In this document: positions 46,451-60,873 of the stretch, in pieces
Layout of the letters: every line of letters starts with the position of its first letter
Position numbering within the stretch: the first letter of the stretch is position 1
Source: Nymphaea colorata
Lineage: Eukaryota; Streptophyta; Magnoliopsida; Nymphaeales; Nymphaeaceae
Length of the DNA: 64,000 nt
NCBI RefSeq assembly: GCF_008831285.2
Contig: NC_045139.1
Location: 9,821,204-9,885,203 of the forward strand
Direction of reading: 5' to 3'
Notes under the pieces: generated by a model
Told to the model about the DNA's origin: nothing
Databases searched by the model: none
The model's input: the letters and a program-made list of their open reading frames with translations, nothing else
Translations under genes and position numbers: made by a program

Positions 46451-47329
46451 AAATATATATAAAAAAAAAAAAACAGATTGCTCATGCAGGTGACTTGTAT
46501 GTGAGACAGTCCTAGCAAGCACTAATGCAAATCAGCTTCCTGAATATTATCGCCAACTAAATATCTCACAATATTTTCTAAAACTTGCGCTGCCCACCAA
46601 AATATCTTGTAAAACCATTTAAAGCCTCATAGATGTAGATACCTTAAAAAGTTTCTTTCTTCCATTAAAAAACTGTAGTCCCATGCCGTATTTGTTCTTC
46701 AATGAAGTAGTCAAGCCTGAATTTTTTTGATTGAGGTTCAGAAACATGCACTGATTGCCGGTGTAAAGCTTCTAATGCTCATGTCACTCGAACTGACGTG
46801 CCGCCGACCAGTCACCAGCCGGAGTCGGTGCGCCAAACTCCCGCCGGCCATCCGTACGTATAATGCATTTAAGTGGGTGGCGGCCACCGGAATTTCAATT
46901 CCGAGTAGGTAAACGTAGTTAGTGGTTAATGGTGACGCAAGTGAGGTGTGCATGAGCCTGCGTCTCCATCGCTCCAGGTCAGTGACGCAGACGGCCGAAC
47001 CAAAACGAATCGAACATTTTCAGCAACGCTATAGCTTTTAGCGACCTGACCGGACGCGCTCTGTCCGCACAATTAGCTCGCTATGACGGGCAATGTCCCT
47101 AATTCACGTTGATCCTCCGACCAGTCGTCATCGACAAGTTGTGATCCATGCACGGGAGAAAAATCCGTCACCTCGGGCTCCCGTATTGGTTTCTTCGATT
47201 GACAAGATAAAGAGACTGCATTTGTTCATCCGTCAAATCACAGACTTAAATGAATCCGACATCCTATAATGTTGCTGGCCTGTTTGTACTTATGTCTCTC
47301 TTGTTGTTTCATGAGAGAGAGGGAGGTGT

Positions 47330-47660
47330 TTGTGTAACAATTTCAACCCGCTTCTTAGCTCCGTCTTTGGTTCGGCAGATTTCAACCCACTTTTAGCATA
47401 ATCTTTAATACGAGACTAAATTTTTGGTTTCCCTTAAAACACATATGTTCGAGTGTTGAACCGGCTTTGATACCACTATAACAATCCGACCCACTCTTGA
47501 GCTCAAGCTTCTGGTTTGGTGGATCCCAACTCATCCCTTAACAGTTTTGGCTCTAATTCCAAAAAGGTTACGAACCAGGGCAACTATCTATTCAATAACC
47601 TCATTTATAAACATTCAAAGATCAACTTCGATGCGATGCATGTGCAACCGCATACTTTGA
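47330..47660 (-). mobile_element. TRIM-like/LTR retrotransposon remnant with Met-tRNA primer site
   Basis: On the minus strand, TGGTATCAAAGCC (47475-47463) matches the usual initiator tRNA-Met primer-binding site. It is preceded by an LTR-like stretch (GAGCCAAAACTGTTAAGG, GAGTTGGGATCC, GGGTCGGATTGTTATAG). Shortly after it comes TTTAGTCTCGTATTAAAG. Both parts recur on the plus strand at 55944-56110, where the unit starts TGTAATGCCCC. There is no coding capacity. The limits are uncertain. Confidence 0.45.
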
Positions 47661-48720
47661 CGGAGCATATAAAAGAAAAAAGCTCTTTTTGCGTGGAGTC
47701 GGATAATGATTTCAATTCAATCGGCATCTCTTTTATGCATAATGAAACAGGGGTATTATTATAATTTAAATTTTAGTGTTGCCTTAGATTCCATATTTAA
47801 GAGGGCCAACATCCTTCCTATTTATCAACTTCGAAATTATAGAGCTCGAATATGGTCTGATCTGCAATGTAGGGAGACTATTTGTCTTGTAAAACCACTT
47901 AAATACTTGTGTTCTTGTATGTTTAATTTTGATTTTGATTTTTTTTTCTTCTTTTTGATCTACCTCTCTTCCCGTTCCCATTATTGAGTTCGATCCCATA
48001 CTTAATTCTTGTGTATGTTTCAACGAGCTCCATACAATCCAGGTCTTGCAAAGATGTCATATGTATCAAACCATGTTGTCCAGATCCATATTAAACCCAA
48101 AAGGATAAAGAACAGGTGGGGCAGAAAATTTTGATTAAAGGACACTAGTCATAAAATTTTAAAGGGAACCAATATTTAATGGAAAAAGTCACCCTAAACT
48201 ATCAATATAAAAACAAACTTTTTAATTGGTTTATGGGTGCAATTGCCCACACAGTTGCACACCTGCCTTCGTCCTGATGAGATTCGTTTTTTCGATAGTT
48301 TTGCTTCAGTTCATCGGCCTGCAAGTTCTTGTGCAACACGAATCCTACCATTGATTCAGAATCTTCACATCAATTTGGTTTCATGTCACATTCACATAGA
48401 AAAATTTCTGATAGTTTAGCACACATTAACCAGATCGTCGAATTAACGTGTAGTCTAAACTTTTGGTGTGTGCGTGCGAGATGTGTCCATAACCTTTTGT
48501 CTGTGCATGAAAATCCAACAGTTCACATTGCGTAAAACATCAATTTCTGAATAAAATTACATGGTCCAAAGAACATGATTGTATTTCTGAACAAGGTTGT
48601 GCAGAGACGATTGATTTGAAACAAAAAGTCTTCGTTGAAATCCATCGATGCCATAAATCAAGTGATAAAGTCATTGTCGTTTAACCCAAGGCAAGGGCAC
48701 AAAACACACCAGACCTTGGG

Positions 48721-48864
<144 letters not shown>

Positions 48865-49249
48865 CAGAGAGGGGAGGGAGAGGGAGAGAGAGAAGAAAAA
48901 TAGTATATGTCAGACCACTTAGGGCAGGGACAAAAACCAAACGTCCTGAATTCTTGTCAAAAAAGGTTTTTATAAAAAATTATAAACATTCTGCTATCCT
49001 TGTAAATACTAATTCAACATAAAACATGTTTTAATTAAATTTGTTTTTAGGAAAAGCATTATTTTTCTACTATAAAAAATTAGGTGTCATAAGAGCCATT
49101 CATATTTAACTAGAAAAACATGTTCAGCTCAAAACATGACTTAATGTATGTTTCTCACTAAAACATTATTAAGTTTATATGCATTCGGTTAGATTGTACA
49201 AAATACTTTAGCAGTCAATTTTTAATGGTCTGGTTTTCGATTACTTTAC

Positions 49250-49285
49250 GCACACGCACGCACACACACACACATATATATATAG
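49250..49285. repeat. (CA)n(TA)n microsatellite
   Basis: CACGCACACACAC is followed by TATATATA. Confidence 0.9.
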
Positions 49286-52200
49286 GTGTGATTCTTCTAA
49301 TTTTCCCTACTGGAGCTTGAACAGTTACAAACAAAAGACAGGCTTCACTCTGCCCTTCTCTTGATGTAGAGGGGATAAAGTATTTGCTCACATGAAAGGA
49401 AAAAATAATATGCTTTGTTTTCTATGCTCAATTTTTTTTTATCATTGTCGGTAAGCAAAAAAAGTTTAGATGTTAAAAAGTAGTCATCCGTATATTAAAT
49501 TCTAGCCAAACAACGCGCTCTCCCCAAATGCACCTACAACTTGGATATGGAGAGTCCACTTCAGTATGTATAAAAGACAAGGAAATATTTATGATACCTA
49601 TAGTACTAGACGAGTATCACATAAGTTATTGGAGAAAAGTCTAAATAATGATGATACGAAATTCTATACAGGTTCATTACTTGTCTTGGAAGCAAGCTGA
49701 TAGCTAGTCCGGTAGAGTGGAAGAAATGGAAGTTATTTTGACCCTTTCTGGCCAATCATCTGCGCACTGGTGGCAGACATTGTGAGGAAGGAGGAAGACT
49801 CACAAATTCCAAAACAAAATAAGAATCCAACCTTTGCAGAAAAGCAAGCAGTGTTTGTGGACGAGAGATGCCTATGATTAGGAAATTGTTAGATCCTATC
49901 CAAGCCTCTCTTACGTAATTTGACATCAGTCAATTTTTATTGTGCACCATCTAAGTTTGTGTCTCTATTTCCTTGAATTTTTTAATGACTTTGAAGATAT
50001 AAGTTTTGGTGAAATATGCTACTTAGTTTATATACTGATTATCTCTTTCCTTTTGTGGTCTAAGGGAGGAAATCCTACATGAAATGCAAAATGGGCTTAC
50101 TTTGCATTCCCGAATTACTGTGAATATGTCAAGAAACGTATTACATGGGCATTAAACATGTAATTTTCTATCAACTTGGTGCTATTCAAATTTGGTAGCT
50201 TATTTCAAATTTTGGTCACAAAGATATGGATGCCACCTATCCAGGATAAGAGGACTAGCTCACAAAGCAAGTTCATTGGAATATGCAGGCAATAAGACCA
50301 ATAAAATTTGAAATTCTAGTTAGTTGGTATTATTTTAGTTTGCACTTATCATTTTGAAAAGCAATTTTACCTAATATATTATTGAAAATATAAAGTAGCA
50401 ATTAAAATTAACAAAAAGTAGTGTCAGTCAAAAGCTAGAGACATATGAATTGCAGTCCTGTGGTAGTCCAGAAAAAGGTTAAGATGCTAATGGTGTTCAA
50501 TTATTTTATATAGTTTGGCATGGAACCTTCATATAGAAGAATTCAGAACTATTACAAATCTCTCTCTTCTGCAAAATTATGGGTTTATATTCCAAGTCTT
50601 TAGATCAACTTATATACATTTCTATTGGCTATCAATATAATCCAACTTATCGTAGGAGGTTTCTCACGTGATCACTGACGGAGTATGGCTTCCATATATA
50701 TCACCTGAAAATTTGAAATGAAAGATGCAGAAAATTCAGAGTCTTCTTGCCTCCTCCTTTAGGTTCCTAACCTCAAAGCTACATTATTCAAGGGCCCTCA
50801 ATATCTTGTTTTCCTTCTCTTCGTAACATGTTATTAGAGGAAGATTATTCTTCAAGGAAAGAATAATTTCAACTGCACTAACGCATGCGTCACATGTTCC
50901 TCTACTACCACTTTTGAATAATTAATAATTTAATGATCGAATATTCAAACTATAATCTCTATTAAAGTATTGCTGGGAACATACCGAGAAAACTTCTACC
51001 ATTGAGAGCAATTTTCAAATGATATCTGTCCATCCCTTAAGGCCCATAGTTTCTGAAATGTTTTTCAATATCGGCATCGCATTGATTCTTTATCATATTA
51101 TCAGAATTAAATATTTTCAATGAGTAGAAAGACGGCAGACACCAAGCCTATGTGTTATGGGAAAGAAAAATTCAATGAAGTAACGAAATCATGAGTAAAT
51201 TAACATCAAACACTAAGAGCGAATGAATCGTCGCTTGACAATCTAAAGCTGAAACCAGTCGATCATTATTCGATAGTTCTGTATCAAAAAACTCCCAAAC
51301 CATCAGCTTCTTTGCGAAATTATGAGGCAAAAGAAAATGCACTTCCAGAAGCATCATCTTCTGCTTCATTTTCTACTTTCTTTAGTGATGTAGCAGAGAA
51401 AAAGAAAAAAGTACAAATCATGGTTTGTCTCTGCTAGGCATCACCAAACCCTTTTCTACTCAATCTCTTTCTTGACTTCCTTTCATTGTTTAGCTGTATT
51501 TGGCGGTGGGGAGAAAGTGGACGGTATCACCTTCCGGCCAAAGGAAAATCTGCCATGGCCGCTCTGAATGGAACACTTTTTCTTTCTAATGTTTATTCTT
51601 TACAGCATACGTAAACAAGATATACATATTCTCCACTACGACAAAAGCAAGGGTCCAAACTTTCCTCTTTTTCATGGTCGAGCCCCGAAATTACTGTACC
51701 ATTCCAAGTGCTTGATACCACGTCCCATGGTGGTAGTGCTCCAAGTTTCTTGATTTCAATTCAGAAAAGCTATCGGGCACCATGCAATTGTAGCCACAAT
51801 CTCTCTCGCTCTCTTTCTCTTTCTTTCTTTCTTTTTAAGTTGATATTGAAGGCGTTGACTATACTGTGAGTGAGGTAAATCTTGCTGCAAAAGGCAACAA
51901 GATAAACAGCGACACTTCGTTTCACCTGTGTTGTTTGCATGGGACCAGTATGGATTGGTTCATATCCTTTTCATTGTTTCAGAAAATTAGAAAACAGTCA
52001 TCAATCAATTTAAAAAATGAGAAAAAGATGAGAAGTAGAATATCTTGATGGTATTGAGAAGTGTTCATTTGGTTTGAGGGTTGCATAACCAGAAAACTTA
52101 AAATGCTAAAGCTGAAAAAAAGGCACCGGAGGAGCATCAGTGACAATTTATGATATATCAATAGTTCATGGTGCTTTTAATAACCGATTTTCATGTTTTA

Positions 52201-54500
52201 TTGAAACAATTCATTATTTTGATAATTCAAATAATTAGGTTTATATCTGATCTCCTAATTCTTCAAAGTTCAATAATAAGTTAGTGAAAAAAAGAAGACA
52301 AAATTAGCAGTAAGTTGTCAAGATTGGTAATCATCATCTAGTTTACCTTATATGTAACTAATAAGGGTTTCATCCACATGAAACTTTTGTGGTTCTATGT
52401 CATTGAAAGAATAGATTTATGCAAGAAAACTGTCACCATAACAACAATGAGCTGCTCAGGGTGGCTTGATACTGTCATGCACAAATCTTTCCTCCCAAGA
52501 ACTGCCATTGGAAAAGTTTATGGCGTGAGTTTTCCCACATACACAAAAACACAGAGACACATATGCCAATGATTTAGAAAATGGTATACAAAAATGTTTT
52601 CGTTGTTGCTCTTTTACAGATTATAATAACTAACTAAAATAATTAGGCGTCAAATTGGAGAAAGAAACTGGTGCAATATATCATAATATTATTCAATGTC
52701 CATTCTGAATTTCCATCCAATTAGTTGGGTTCCACCAAAAAAAAAAAAAAAGAATCCAGTAATTAATTAGTAATGGAACTAAAATTCCATTTAGGAGCTT
52801 TTCACCAAATCGGGGATATCTGAATCTGGTTAAAATTTTGAATCCGGCTTTTGTACATTTGAATCCCAATTCAATCTTACATCCCAATCAATGAAGTGGA
52901 GAGTACTGTCTACTAGTAAACTCCGCTCTTGCTTCATTCGGATTCCACTTTCTACCCATATTGAGTGCACGCAACAAGTCTACACCCTTGAGAGGGTTGA
53001 GGCATTTTAGACATTTTTTGATCGTGAGTTGAACCTTCTGCTTTTTTATTTTTTTTTACAAGCTCCTTTTTATCTATTTCAAAGCTTTCTTTTTCACTTT
53101 ATCAAGGGTACATGCATTGGGGTGTACATATAACCAGCTTAGCTTTTCACGCAGCTTATTCATGTAAAAAGTCTTGCATAACCAATAAGAAGAACTGCAT
53201 TCAGCCTGTACAAATTTTAATTAATTTTTAATTAAATCGAACTTCGTCCCCACCAACCTGGCTAAGGCCTACGTACATGGTCATTTCGCAATAAGAATAT
53301 TAAAAAACTATTTCATAGATCTACCCCAAGAAACACTATGTTTCAGTATTTCATGAATCTGTTCTAAATCTTTAAAACAGATTCACGGAAGATCGAGTTT
53401 ATTACTTTGTTCATTGCCAAACAACCTGCAAGGGGCAATGTTTTTTCTGGGAATACATATTTCAAAAACACGCTATCTTTGTTTTTAAGTTTTTAACGAA
53501 GATTATGTTCACTATTTGATTGTTGGGTCTAAGAATAACATCTAGAATCACAAGTTATGTTTTCAATTACGAACATGGTGTTTTTTGAAACATCAGTAGT
53601 CTGAGCTCCTGAGCTTCGTCTGAGACAGGTCTGAGTCTGCTAGCTCCACATTAGTTTTGCGTGAGATGTACAGTAGATTCCAACCATAAGCTTAACAATG
53701 GGTTGTTCAAAAGAGTTGGGTTGGAATTACAATGGTTTCGGAACGGAACTGCATTTTTGCCAAATACTGATACAGTACTTGATCTGAATGGAACTGTCTA
53801 AAATTCAAGGAAAAAGAAAAGAAACTACACTCTATTTAATTTGACAGCACATAATTTGATAATCTGAGAATTGATCAGGCTTAGTACAAGAGGATCAAGA
53901 TAAAAGTAAGATATACGAAAATAATAACTCAAAAAAGCAGAATTAAAATTTAATAAGTGTTGGGAGGATAAAAGTAATGACGAGAGTTCTAAATCTTTTT
54001 GTCTCATGATCACCCAGTCAAATCCGGTAGTTTGGGTTTCTCTTTGTAAGTTTTCTTTGAAGAGAAGAAGATCCATCCTGCCCAACGTTGTTGCTAAGTA
54101 ATAGATCTGAAGGTGCAGGCAGATTGGAGATATTTAGAAACCTCATAGAAATTTGACCTGTTATTTTGGATCTGGATGATTATAATAAGAGCCAAATGTG
54201 AAATAGGATAGGATCTGGATTTGTGTATTTGGTCTCGACTTCAATCGATTTCAGCTTGGCGTTAAGATCAAAGCTTCCAGTAAGGTCTAGCTCCGTTCCA
54301 GGTCAACATTCAACCTGTTACGTTTCTAAATATTGTGCAAGTAGCAGCTGTGCCCAATTTTTATTGGGCAAGCAACAGAGAAAAGCTAGTGTGTCAAATC
54401 AGTTTGAGAATTGCACCATCCGGTTCAGCAATTGAGCTGAATTGATTGTGAATCAGCAGAAAATATTATACATTTACTTATATATCTATATATAAGTTAA
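49286..54500. other. Intergenic, AT-rich, no supported gene
   Basis: I recognise only repeat debris. There are GGATTC/GAATCC-type words around 52800-52900 (TGTACATTTGAATCCC), and a MITE right end CCAAACAACCT near 53417 resembling the element at 31462. The many 60-70 codon frames have no family resemblance. Confidence 0.5.
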
Positions 54501-54553
54501 TTACAAGTAAGAAAATTTTAAAAATATCTGACACGTACCAGTGGTGACTATCA

Positions 54554-54720
54554 CTGGTATAGGTTAGGAACATTCAAGACTCGTCGGAATTGATCAGCAA
54601 TTGCCAACAGTCAAGAACGCGGGGAATTATGCTCCCAACAGAAATTTTCTCGATGGTGCCAACGGCTCTAAGGGGTCTTTGCCGACGGTGAGAGTCGTCG
54701 GAAAAATGTAAATGCATGCG
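54554..54720. repeat. Possible CACTA-type transposon end fragment
   Basis: The sequence CACTGGTATAGG at 54554 is followed by TCGTCGG, TTTGCCGACGGTGAG and GTCGTCGG. The combination of a CACTG start with CCGACGG subterminal words is typical of plant En/Spm-like elements. The facing TACCAGTG 16 bases before it makes an inverted pair. No second end was found. Confidence 0.3.
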
Positions 54721-55943
54721 TAGAACTCTTGATCAGCTAGTGCATCGAATCAGTTTGCCACAGATTCAAGATAACAGTATTTGAGCAAATTTCTCGAGGT
54801 ACAACTCTACCTTGCTTAGTCTTGTTTCTATCGAGATTCAAATTTGGATCAGACGTTACTCTTTTGGATTTAAGTAGCATTTAACATGGTAGAGAGTAGT
54901 GAATCGCTTGGGACTTCGCACCCCCAATCGTGAGCCACCCGTTGCTATTTTTGCCTTGAAGAAAAATTTGCTTTACACGAGGCAAAATGCTTCTACAGCG
55001 AGCTCTTTATGATCTGACGACTGCGTTCAAAAGCATTAATTCCTGAATCTGATTCTTCCTTCTCCCCGTTAGTGCGAGCGAATCCCACTTACCATCAATG
55101 ACATCGTATTTCACCATTCAACGTGAATTACAATTGACCTTTCATATCACACACATCACTCAAAAATGAGAAGAGAAAGAAGAATGAGAAAAAGAAAAAA
55201 AAAATGCATGCACCGGAGCCATTGCTTGTCAGCCACACAAAGTGTGTGGGCATTAACTGCAACAAGGTCATTTTTTACACGCAACGTCAGTTATTCTAAA
55301 TAGCGGTATGCAGTCATCAAGGAATCTGAAGACTTCAAGCTCTGTGGATTCCTGCAGCCTAATTTCCATAGTGGTGCAGTCTCTGTTCAGCCTATATACA
55401 AAACCATATGGACATATATAGGTCAGCTAAGAACTTGCTCACTGACAGTAGGATGAAACTGTTCATGCCAAGCATGATAAGAGAAGTCAGTACTGTTGCC
55501 CTGCAGTGTATTGAAGGAGCTGCTTTCTGAACAAATATGGATAAATAACAAGCGACTGTTATCTTGTTTGTAGTATAGGGCGCTCTGACTTTCCACGTTG
55601 TAGCACGTCCCAATTTCAATCCAGTAAAGGCTTGTGCACAAGAGAGAGAGAGAGATGTACAGAGAGTAAAAGATTAAGATTGGGTATAAGAATAAGATCT
55701 AATGAATATAGGGTATAAATCATCAGAATCAGGCCTTCGTGTATGATTTGAGACATAGAAGTCCTAAAACTTTTCTATCGAGTCACTTGCTTTTTCCACA
55801 GTTACGGTGCCATTCAGAAGACAAGCACATACAACAAGCAATGCCCACATCTAATGAAACAACCATATTCAGTTCACCTGCCAAGATTACTCATGATAAA
55901 AAACATTGTAATTTTTAACACGGTCAGAGCATAGGGGAAGAAG

Positions 55944-56115
55944 TTGTAATGCCCCACTTTCAGAGTTTAGTCTCATATTAAAGATTGTGAGGAATCTTAA
56001 ACGGCTTCTAAAGCGAGTTGTTAAGTGGTTCGTTGTCCAATTTCTTAACATTTTTTTTTTGGTTGGAGCCAAAATTAATAGGGGCCTGGTTGGGATTTGT
56101 CGGACCAGGTCCCAA
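55944..56115 (+). mobile_element. LTR-like remnant of the same family as 47330-47660
   Basis: The sequence starts TGTAATGCCCCAC, contains TTTAGTCTCATATTAAAG and later GGAGCCAAAATTAATAGG...GGTTGGGATTTG. It shares these blocks, in the same order, with the minus strand at 47380-47600. It looks like a decayed LTR. No primer site or coding region follows. Confidence 0.4.
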
Positions 56116-58928
56116 GCACTCAAGTGCACAACCTTTTGAACCATTTGCAAATTTCAGCTCATAATCACAATTAAGATGCACACAGGCAAGTTGTGCCAAG
56201 GTGCAGTCACATCTCCCCATTTTAAGCTTTCAAACAAATTTTTATCATTTCCTGTTCATGCACAATGATGCATTGTGTTCGGTAAAGCTATTCACAACAA
56301 AACTTTCTTGGTCCTTATAATAAGCAAATAATAAGTATCGCTCTAACCATTGCACTTATAAACAATATGATAGGAGGCCACAGTGTCTCAAAATGCAGGG
56401 AGATTGCCTTCATGGCAGACAAGATAGGCTTATCTTTATAGAACAATAAGTGAACCCACTCAATGTTGTTTAAGGACCTGTAGACATTTCACTAATCAAA
56501 GTTCACAGTGATCAAATTAAAATAGTCGAGTTCATTTACTAGAATCCCAAATACACAGCATGTAAACTCCATTTGGTGGCACCTATTTTATTGATCCTTT
56601 TGTATGTACTGCATATAGAAAATGAGCTATTTCTGCTTGTGTCTTTCCATATGCGAGGATGGGATTTCAGGAGATATTCAATGATTAAAGGAAGATGAAT
56701 AAAGTACATGAAGCACAATATAGAGGATATTCATCTATCAAAAGCAGATCTAGACAAGAAAGTGTAATTATGAAAGTTGATTATAGTGGCAAAAGCGTTG
56801 TCCATTCTGGCATAGAGATTCCATTACTGTTGTTTTGTTGCTGCCTACTGTATTAGGCTTGTCGGCAATGACATTTTAAACGCTTTTCTTTTAGAATTTG
56901 GTCCCATAACCACATGGAACTAAACCCATGATCCCTTCATTAAGATGCCCGATTCATAGATATATAAAGTTCTTCTTTTTGCAAGATTGGTTTTTCGTTC
57001 TACATGAACCTGCGTAGCTATCTCAGAGAACTTGTTTCATATATAAGGTAGAGATTTGAGTATCTTGTGTCTTCGTTTCTTGAAGGAAAGCAAAAGCAGT
57101 GTACAGGATTATTAGTAAACAAAATTAGTAATTTCATATTAAGAATGGTATATATTAATAAAGTAATATCTTCTGTCTCTATATTGACTTTTTAACGAAA
57201 AAGTGATTTTTATGTTTTGAATTATTTATATCCATTTTATTAGTTTTTTAAAAATGGATGGGAATTGCCATGAAAGCAAGAATGCCATGGTAGTGGAGTA
57301 AATTAATCAAGACAACTGCACTTTCAGAAGCTTCATCTCTCTTTCTTATACTGTTGTTCGTTTCAAATGGTAACTTTGTCATTCGCTATTGAAGCACAAA
57401 CATCTCAGGGTCATCCTCATATTATAAGCAACCTGATAGTTTTCCCCTGCTATGAAGCTATGGCGGTGCACGTTGATCTGGATTTTATTACTTTTGTAAT
57501 CTCGTTGTCATGTCCAGCAGCAGCAGCATATGCAAATCAGTCGCAAGAAAAGCGTCATGTTTGGACATGGAAGTAGGATATTCCGGGCCGCCCAATAGAT
57601 ATATAGATGAGATTACTGATTACAGTAGATTGTGATGAATTGAAAATTCTCGAGAAAGAGACCTACATATTATATCTGATCTCAGGAATAGTTTTCAGGG
57701 GCATACAAAAGCATTCATAAATGTCCCCAATTATTTTCAGTTGTTTGTTTTTACCGTTGCTAGGCAAAATGCTGAGAATAAACCCTGTGAGATTCGAATC
57801 AAACTGGAGATTCCGAAGTTATATTCGGTTGCATGACATGACCATTGGCAACCTGATCCACCCTTAGCCCCATTAACAAAGTTCAATTAATCTTATGAAC
57901 TAGAACCAACTTCACCAAGATATTTCCAGCACGCCTTATGGACTTGATATATAACTATCCAATGTCCAACATCTGGATATCTACTGTAGCTTTCATCCGA
58001 GAAAAGGATTTCAGAGTCACCAAACTACACCCTCTAGATCATCTATACCTGCGTATTTGAAAATATCATGAATCAAGACGAGGGATGGCTGATTCAAGGG
58101 ATTTGCTGCCATGGTTAGGAACCATTATGGACGCAAATTCGGCCAAGTTGGCGATGGAGATTTTGGAAAGAAGAACCTAATCAATGGTTAAATTGTTTAC
58201 TCATTCAGATTCCATGTTGATGAAGATTGAGCATATGATTACCTTAGAGCTTTCAAGTTAAATTGAATGTTTGAGTTAAAAGAAGGTCAAAAGTTCAACT
58301 CCTGCCCGGTAATTAATACGATCCTGCTAGTGTCTGCCCGCACAACCCCCAGCTTACGCCAAGCAGATCCAAGTAAAGTTCGTCTTACTTACAAACTTTA
58401 AGTTTGTCGAACAATACATACTGAGAAATGCTTAAAGAACAGGCCACCTAAAGTAAAGCTTCACGGTTCACCAAATTTCTTAAGTTATTCACCACCTTTT
58501 GGTACCGAGGCAGCTCTGTACCAAGAAAAAGGAGGAGGCTTCGGCTATCACAGGCGGTGGAATAACCTACTTGCTCACCGGAAAATATTGTCGAGGTTAC
58601 TCTTAGGGTTTAGAGTTTACGATGGACGTATTTGACTGAAGATGGAATCGGGTATTTGACTGAAGATGGAATCGGTGCAAGGGCATCTTTCGGATATTCG
58701 CCCCAACGCATTGGTGATGAAAATTAAATGGCACTGTGCCAAGAAGACAGTCTATCAACGTTTTCCTCATTTATGAATCTGCATGATTGATCGGTGCTGT
58801 TTTCCAGAAATATTAAGAAACAGCAGCCGGAAGTTTGAATCATTCGCTCCTTGGGACATTTAAAATAATCTTTTATCACAATTAAGAACGCTTTACCTTT
58901 CACTTCAAGGTAACCAAGTCCCCTGTGG

Positions 58929-58965
<37 letters not shown>

Positions 58966-60520
58966 GCTGTTTCTTTTTCTGTCTTCTTGGTTTGAAACTA
59001 AGCAGGACCCACCTTCATCAACGGACAGATTAGCTTAGAACTCGAGGGCTCCATGTAAATAAGGAAGTACATTTAACTTCGTTTCTCCGAGATGATTCTG
59101 CAAACTGTGAAAGATTTTCAGGTTGGCAAAATTTTCGAGTTAAAATTTAATAGCAGCTAGTCGAATGGTATTAAAGAAGAGCGGATCTTTTTGGTCCCCA
59201 ACGACGAAATCATGCGGAATATGCCTCTCAGATGCCAAGCAGTACGATCTATCTACTTAGGAAAAGTTGGCAATGGATGCTGTGTAAAGCAGTTCAACTA
59301 CTCAGGTTGAGTACCCCACTGGTCCTCGCCCGTATGGAACACAGCCATGTCTTAATAGTGATGCATTCTACTAATTCCTATCATCTCTCTACATATATGC
59401 ATATAAAATCTTGGTATATTCCTCCAGTTAAGGTCATTATATTGAAATCCATACATTACATTTGCATACATCTTTTGACAAAATTCATCCCCATTGTTCA
59501 CTTGATAAACAGGTCCCTGATGTTAGTAAAGGATTGTTTTTCTTCTAATAGGAGGATATACATGCCTCCAAAACGATGGAGATAACACAAAAGGGATTTG
59601 TGAACAGCACAAGTTGATTTCGCAGACAGTGGGATTACGATAAGTTGGTCACTATGGTTAAATTTAGAAGGGTATGTGAGTTGTTTATAAACGAGTCGAG
59701 CTGGACGCCATATGCTTGAAATGTTAAATAAGTCGAGTTTGAGTTGAAGGAACTCGACTACTTTAAACTCGGCTCAACTCAGCTCGATTATGTCATAAAT
59801 GTTAAATTGTAACGAGAGAATAGTTAAATGAGTTGCAATTAAACAAGTTAAAAAAAAATTAAAACATGCTTAACAGAAACGAGTTAAACAAGTTGAGTTT
59901 GAACTCAATGTTGAGTCGATCTCGAGCTTGTTCTATGGAGCTCGACTAGCTCCAAGCACAGGGTCTGACGCGAATGAACTCGTGGCTAGTGAGCCAACCG
60001 AACCAAGTCGAGCCTTGCCCGTCATCCGAATCAAGCTTCGAGTTCACAAAAAAAAAAAGCTCCAAAACTATTTCTGCAAATTCCGTAACCGGTTCCGTGT
60101 AGAATTAATAGTTCAAAATCGCCGCGAATTTAATCAGGTCAGCGTCACCGAGTCGACCGCGAGGTTTCTCACAAAAGCACAACCCAAGAACAACAAGGTT
60201 ATCGGGTCTGCTACCGGAATCCGGGAACCAGGTTCATCGAACCTAGACAGTATTTCATTTCGTCAGATTCAATGAACCTGGACAGTTCTGACGCCCCTAT
60301 TTGAACCCGCTGCAAGACCCCGCCGGGAACTCCAAACACAGGGCCGAATCAAGGTGAGGGTGAGAGGCTGAGAAGGGGTTGGTGTCGATGGCCAAGTTAA
60401 AATGTGGGCTCCTGTGGGGGCAACTGCCCACACCGGAAGTCACATAATTTATTTCATTTATGCTATAAGTTTCCTCATATAACTTAGTTGTTTAGATATT
60501 ATTAATGTAATGATTTGTCG
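56116..60520. other. Intergenic region before the DUF506 gene
   Basis: The region holds no recognised gene. It contains a 24-bp tandem pair around GTATTTGACTGAAGATGG (58629-58676), the GACTCGA-word repeat (59685-60020) and a CAACTGCCCACAC piece (60416-60435) like the element at 36984. Confidence 0.5.
58933..58963. repeat. (GA)n microsatellite
   Basis: A pure GA run of about 15 units. Confidence 0.95.
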
Positions 60521-60775
60521 CATTAGGGCTCATTTCCTGTATTCCGGCGGCCGAAGTCCGAGCAGTTGGTCGGAATAAGAGGGAAGATGCGGTTGGATAT
60601 GCTGCCACGTGGCAGAAAGAGTGGAGGGATGAAGAAGCAGCAGGGGAGGTAGATTGTCCCGAATATTCCCACCTCCTCCCTCTGCCTTTTCTTTTTTTCG
60701 CTTACAAAGAAAAGACACGGAAGACGACAAAAGAGCGAGGGGAGAGAGGACCTGAGTGAGGCCATTCTGCTGTCG

Positions 60776-60782
60776 TATAAAT
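60776..60782 (+). promoter_or_regulatory. TATA box of the DUF506 gene
   Basis: TATAAAT lies 98 bases before the start codon in otherwise GC-rich DNA. A GA-rich leader (GGAGGGAGAGAGAGAGA) follows, so a start of transcription near 60810 would give a leader of about 60 bases. Confidence 0.6.
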
Positions 60783-60873
60783 GTTGACATTGGGAGGGCT
60801 TTAAACCAGCACGGTTTGATCGGAGGGAGAGAGAGAGATCGGACGGAGGAAGACGGCGGCCGTCGGTCTGCAG

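Larger units (their letters stand above)
45531..48720. other. Intergenic with old repeats, no supported gene
   Basis: This region includes degenerate GGTTCAAATCTGGG / GATTTGAATTTGG words (45960-46150), the GACTCGA repeat and the LTR remnant listed separately. A moderately GC-rich part at 46750-47110 has no recognisable product. Confidence 0.45.
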
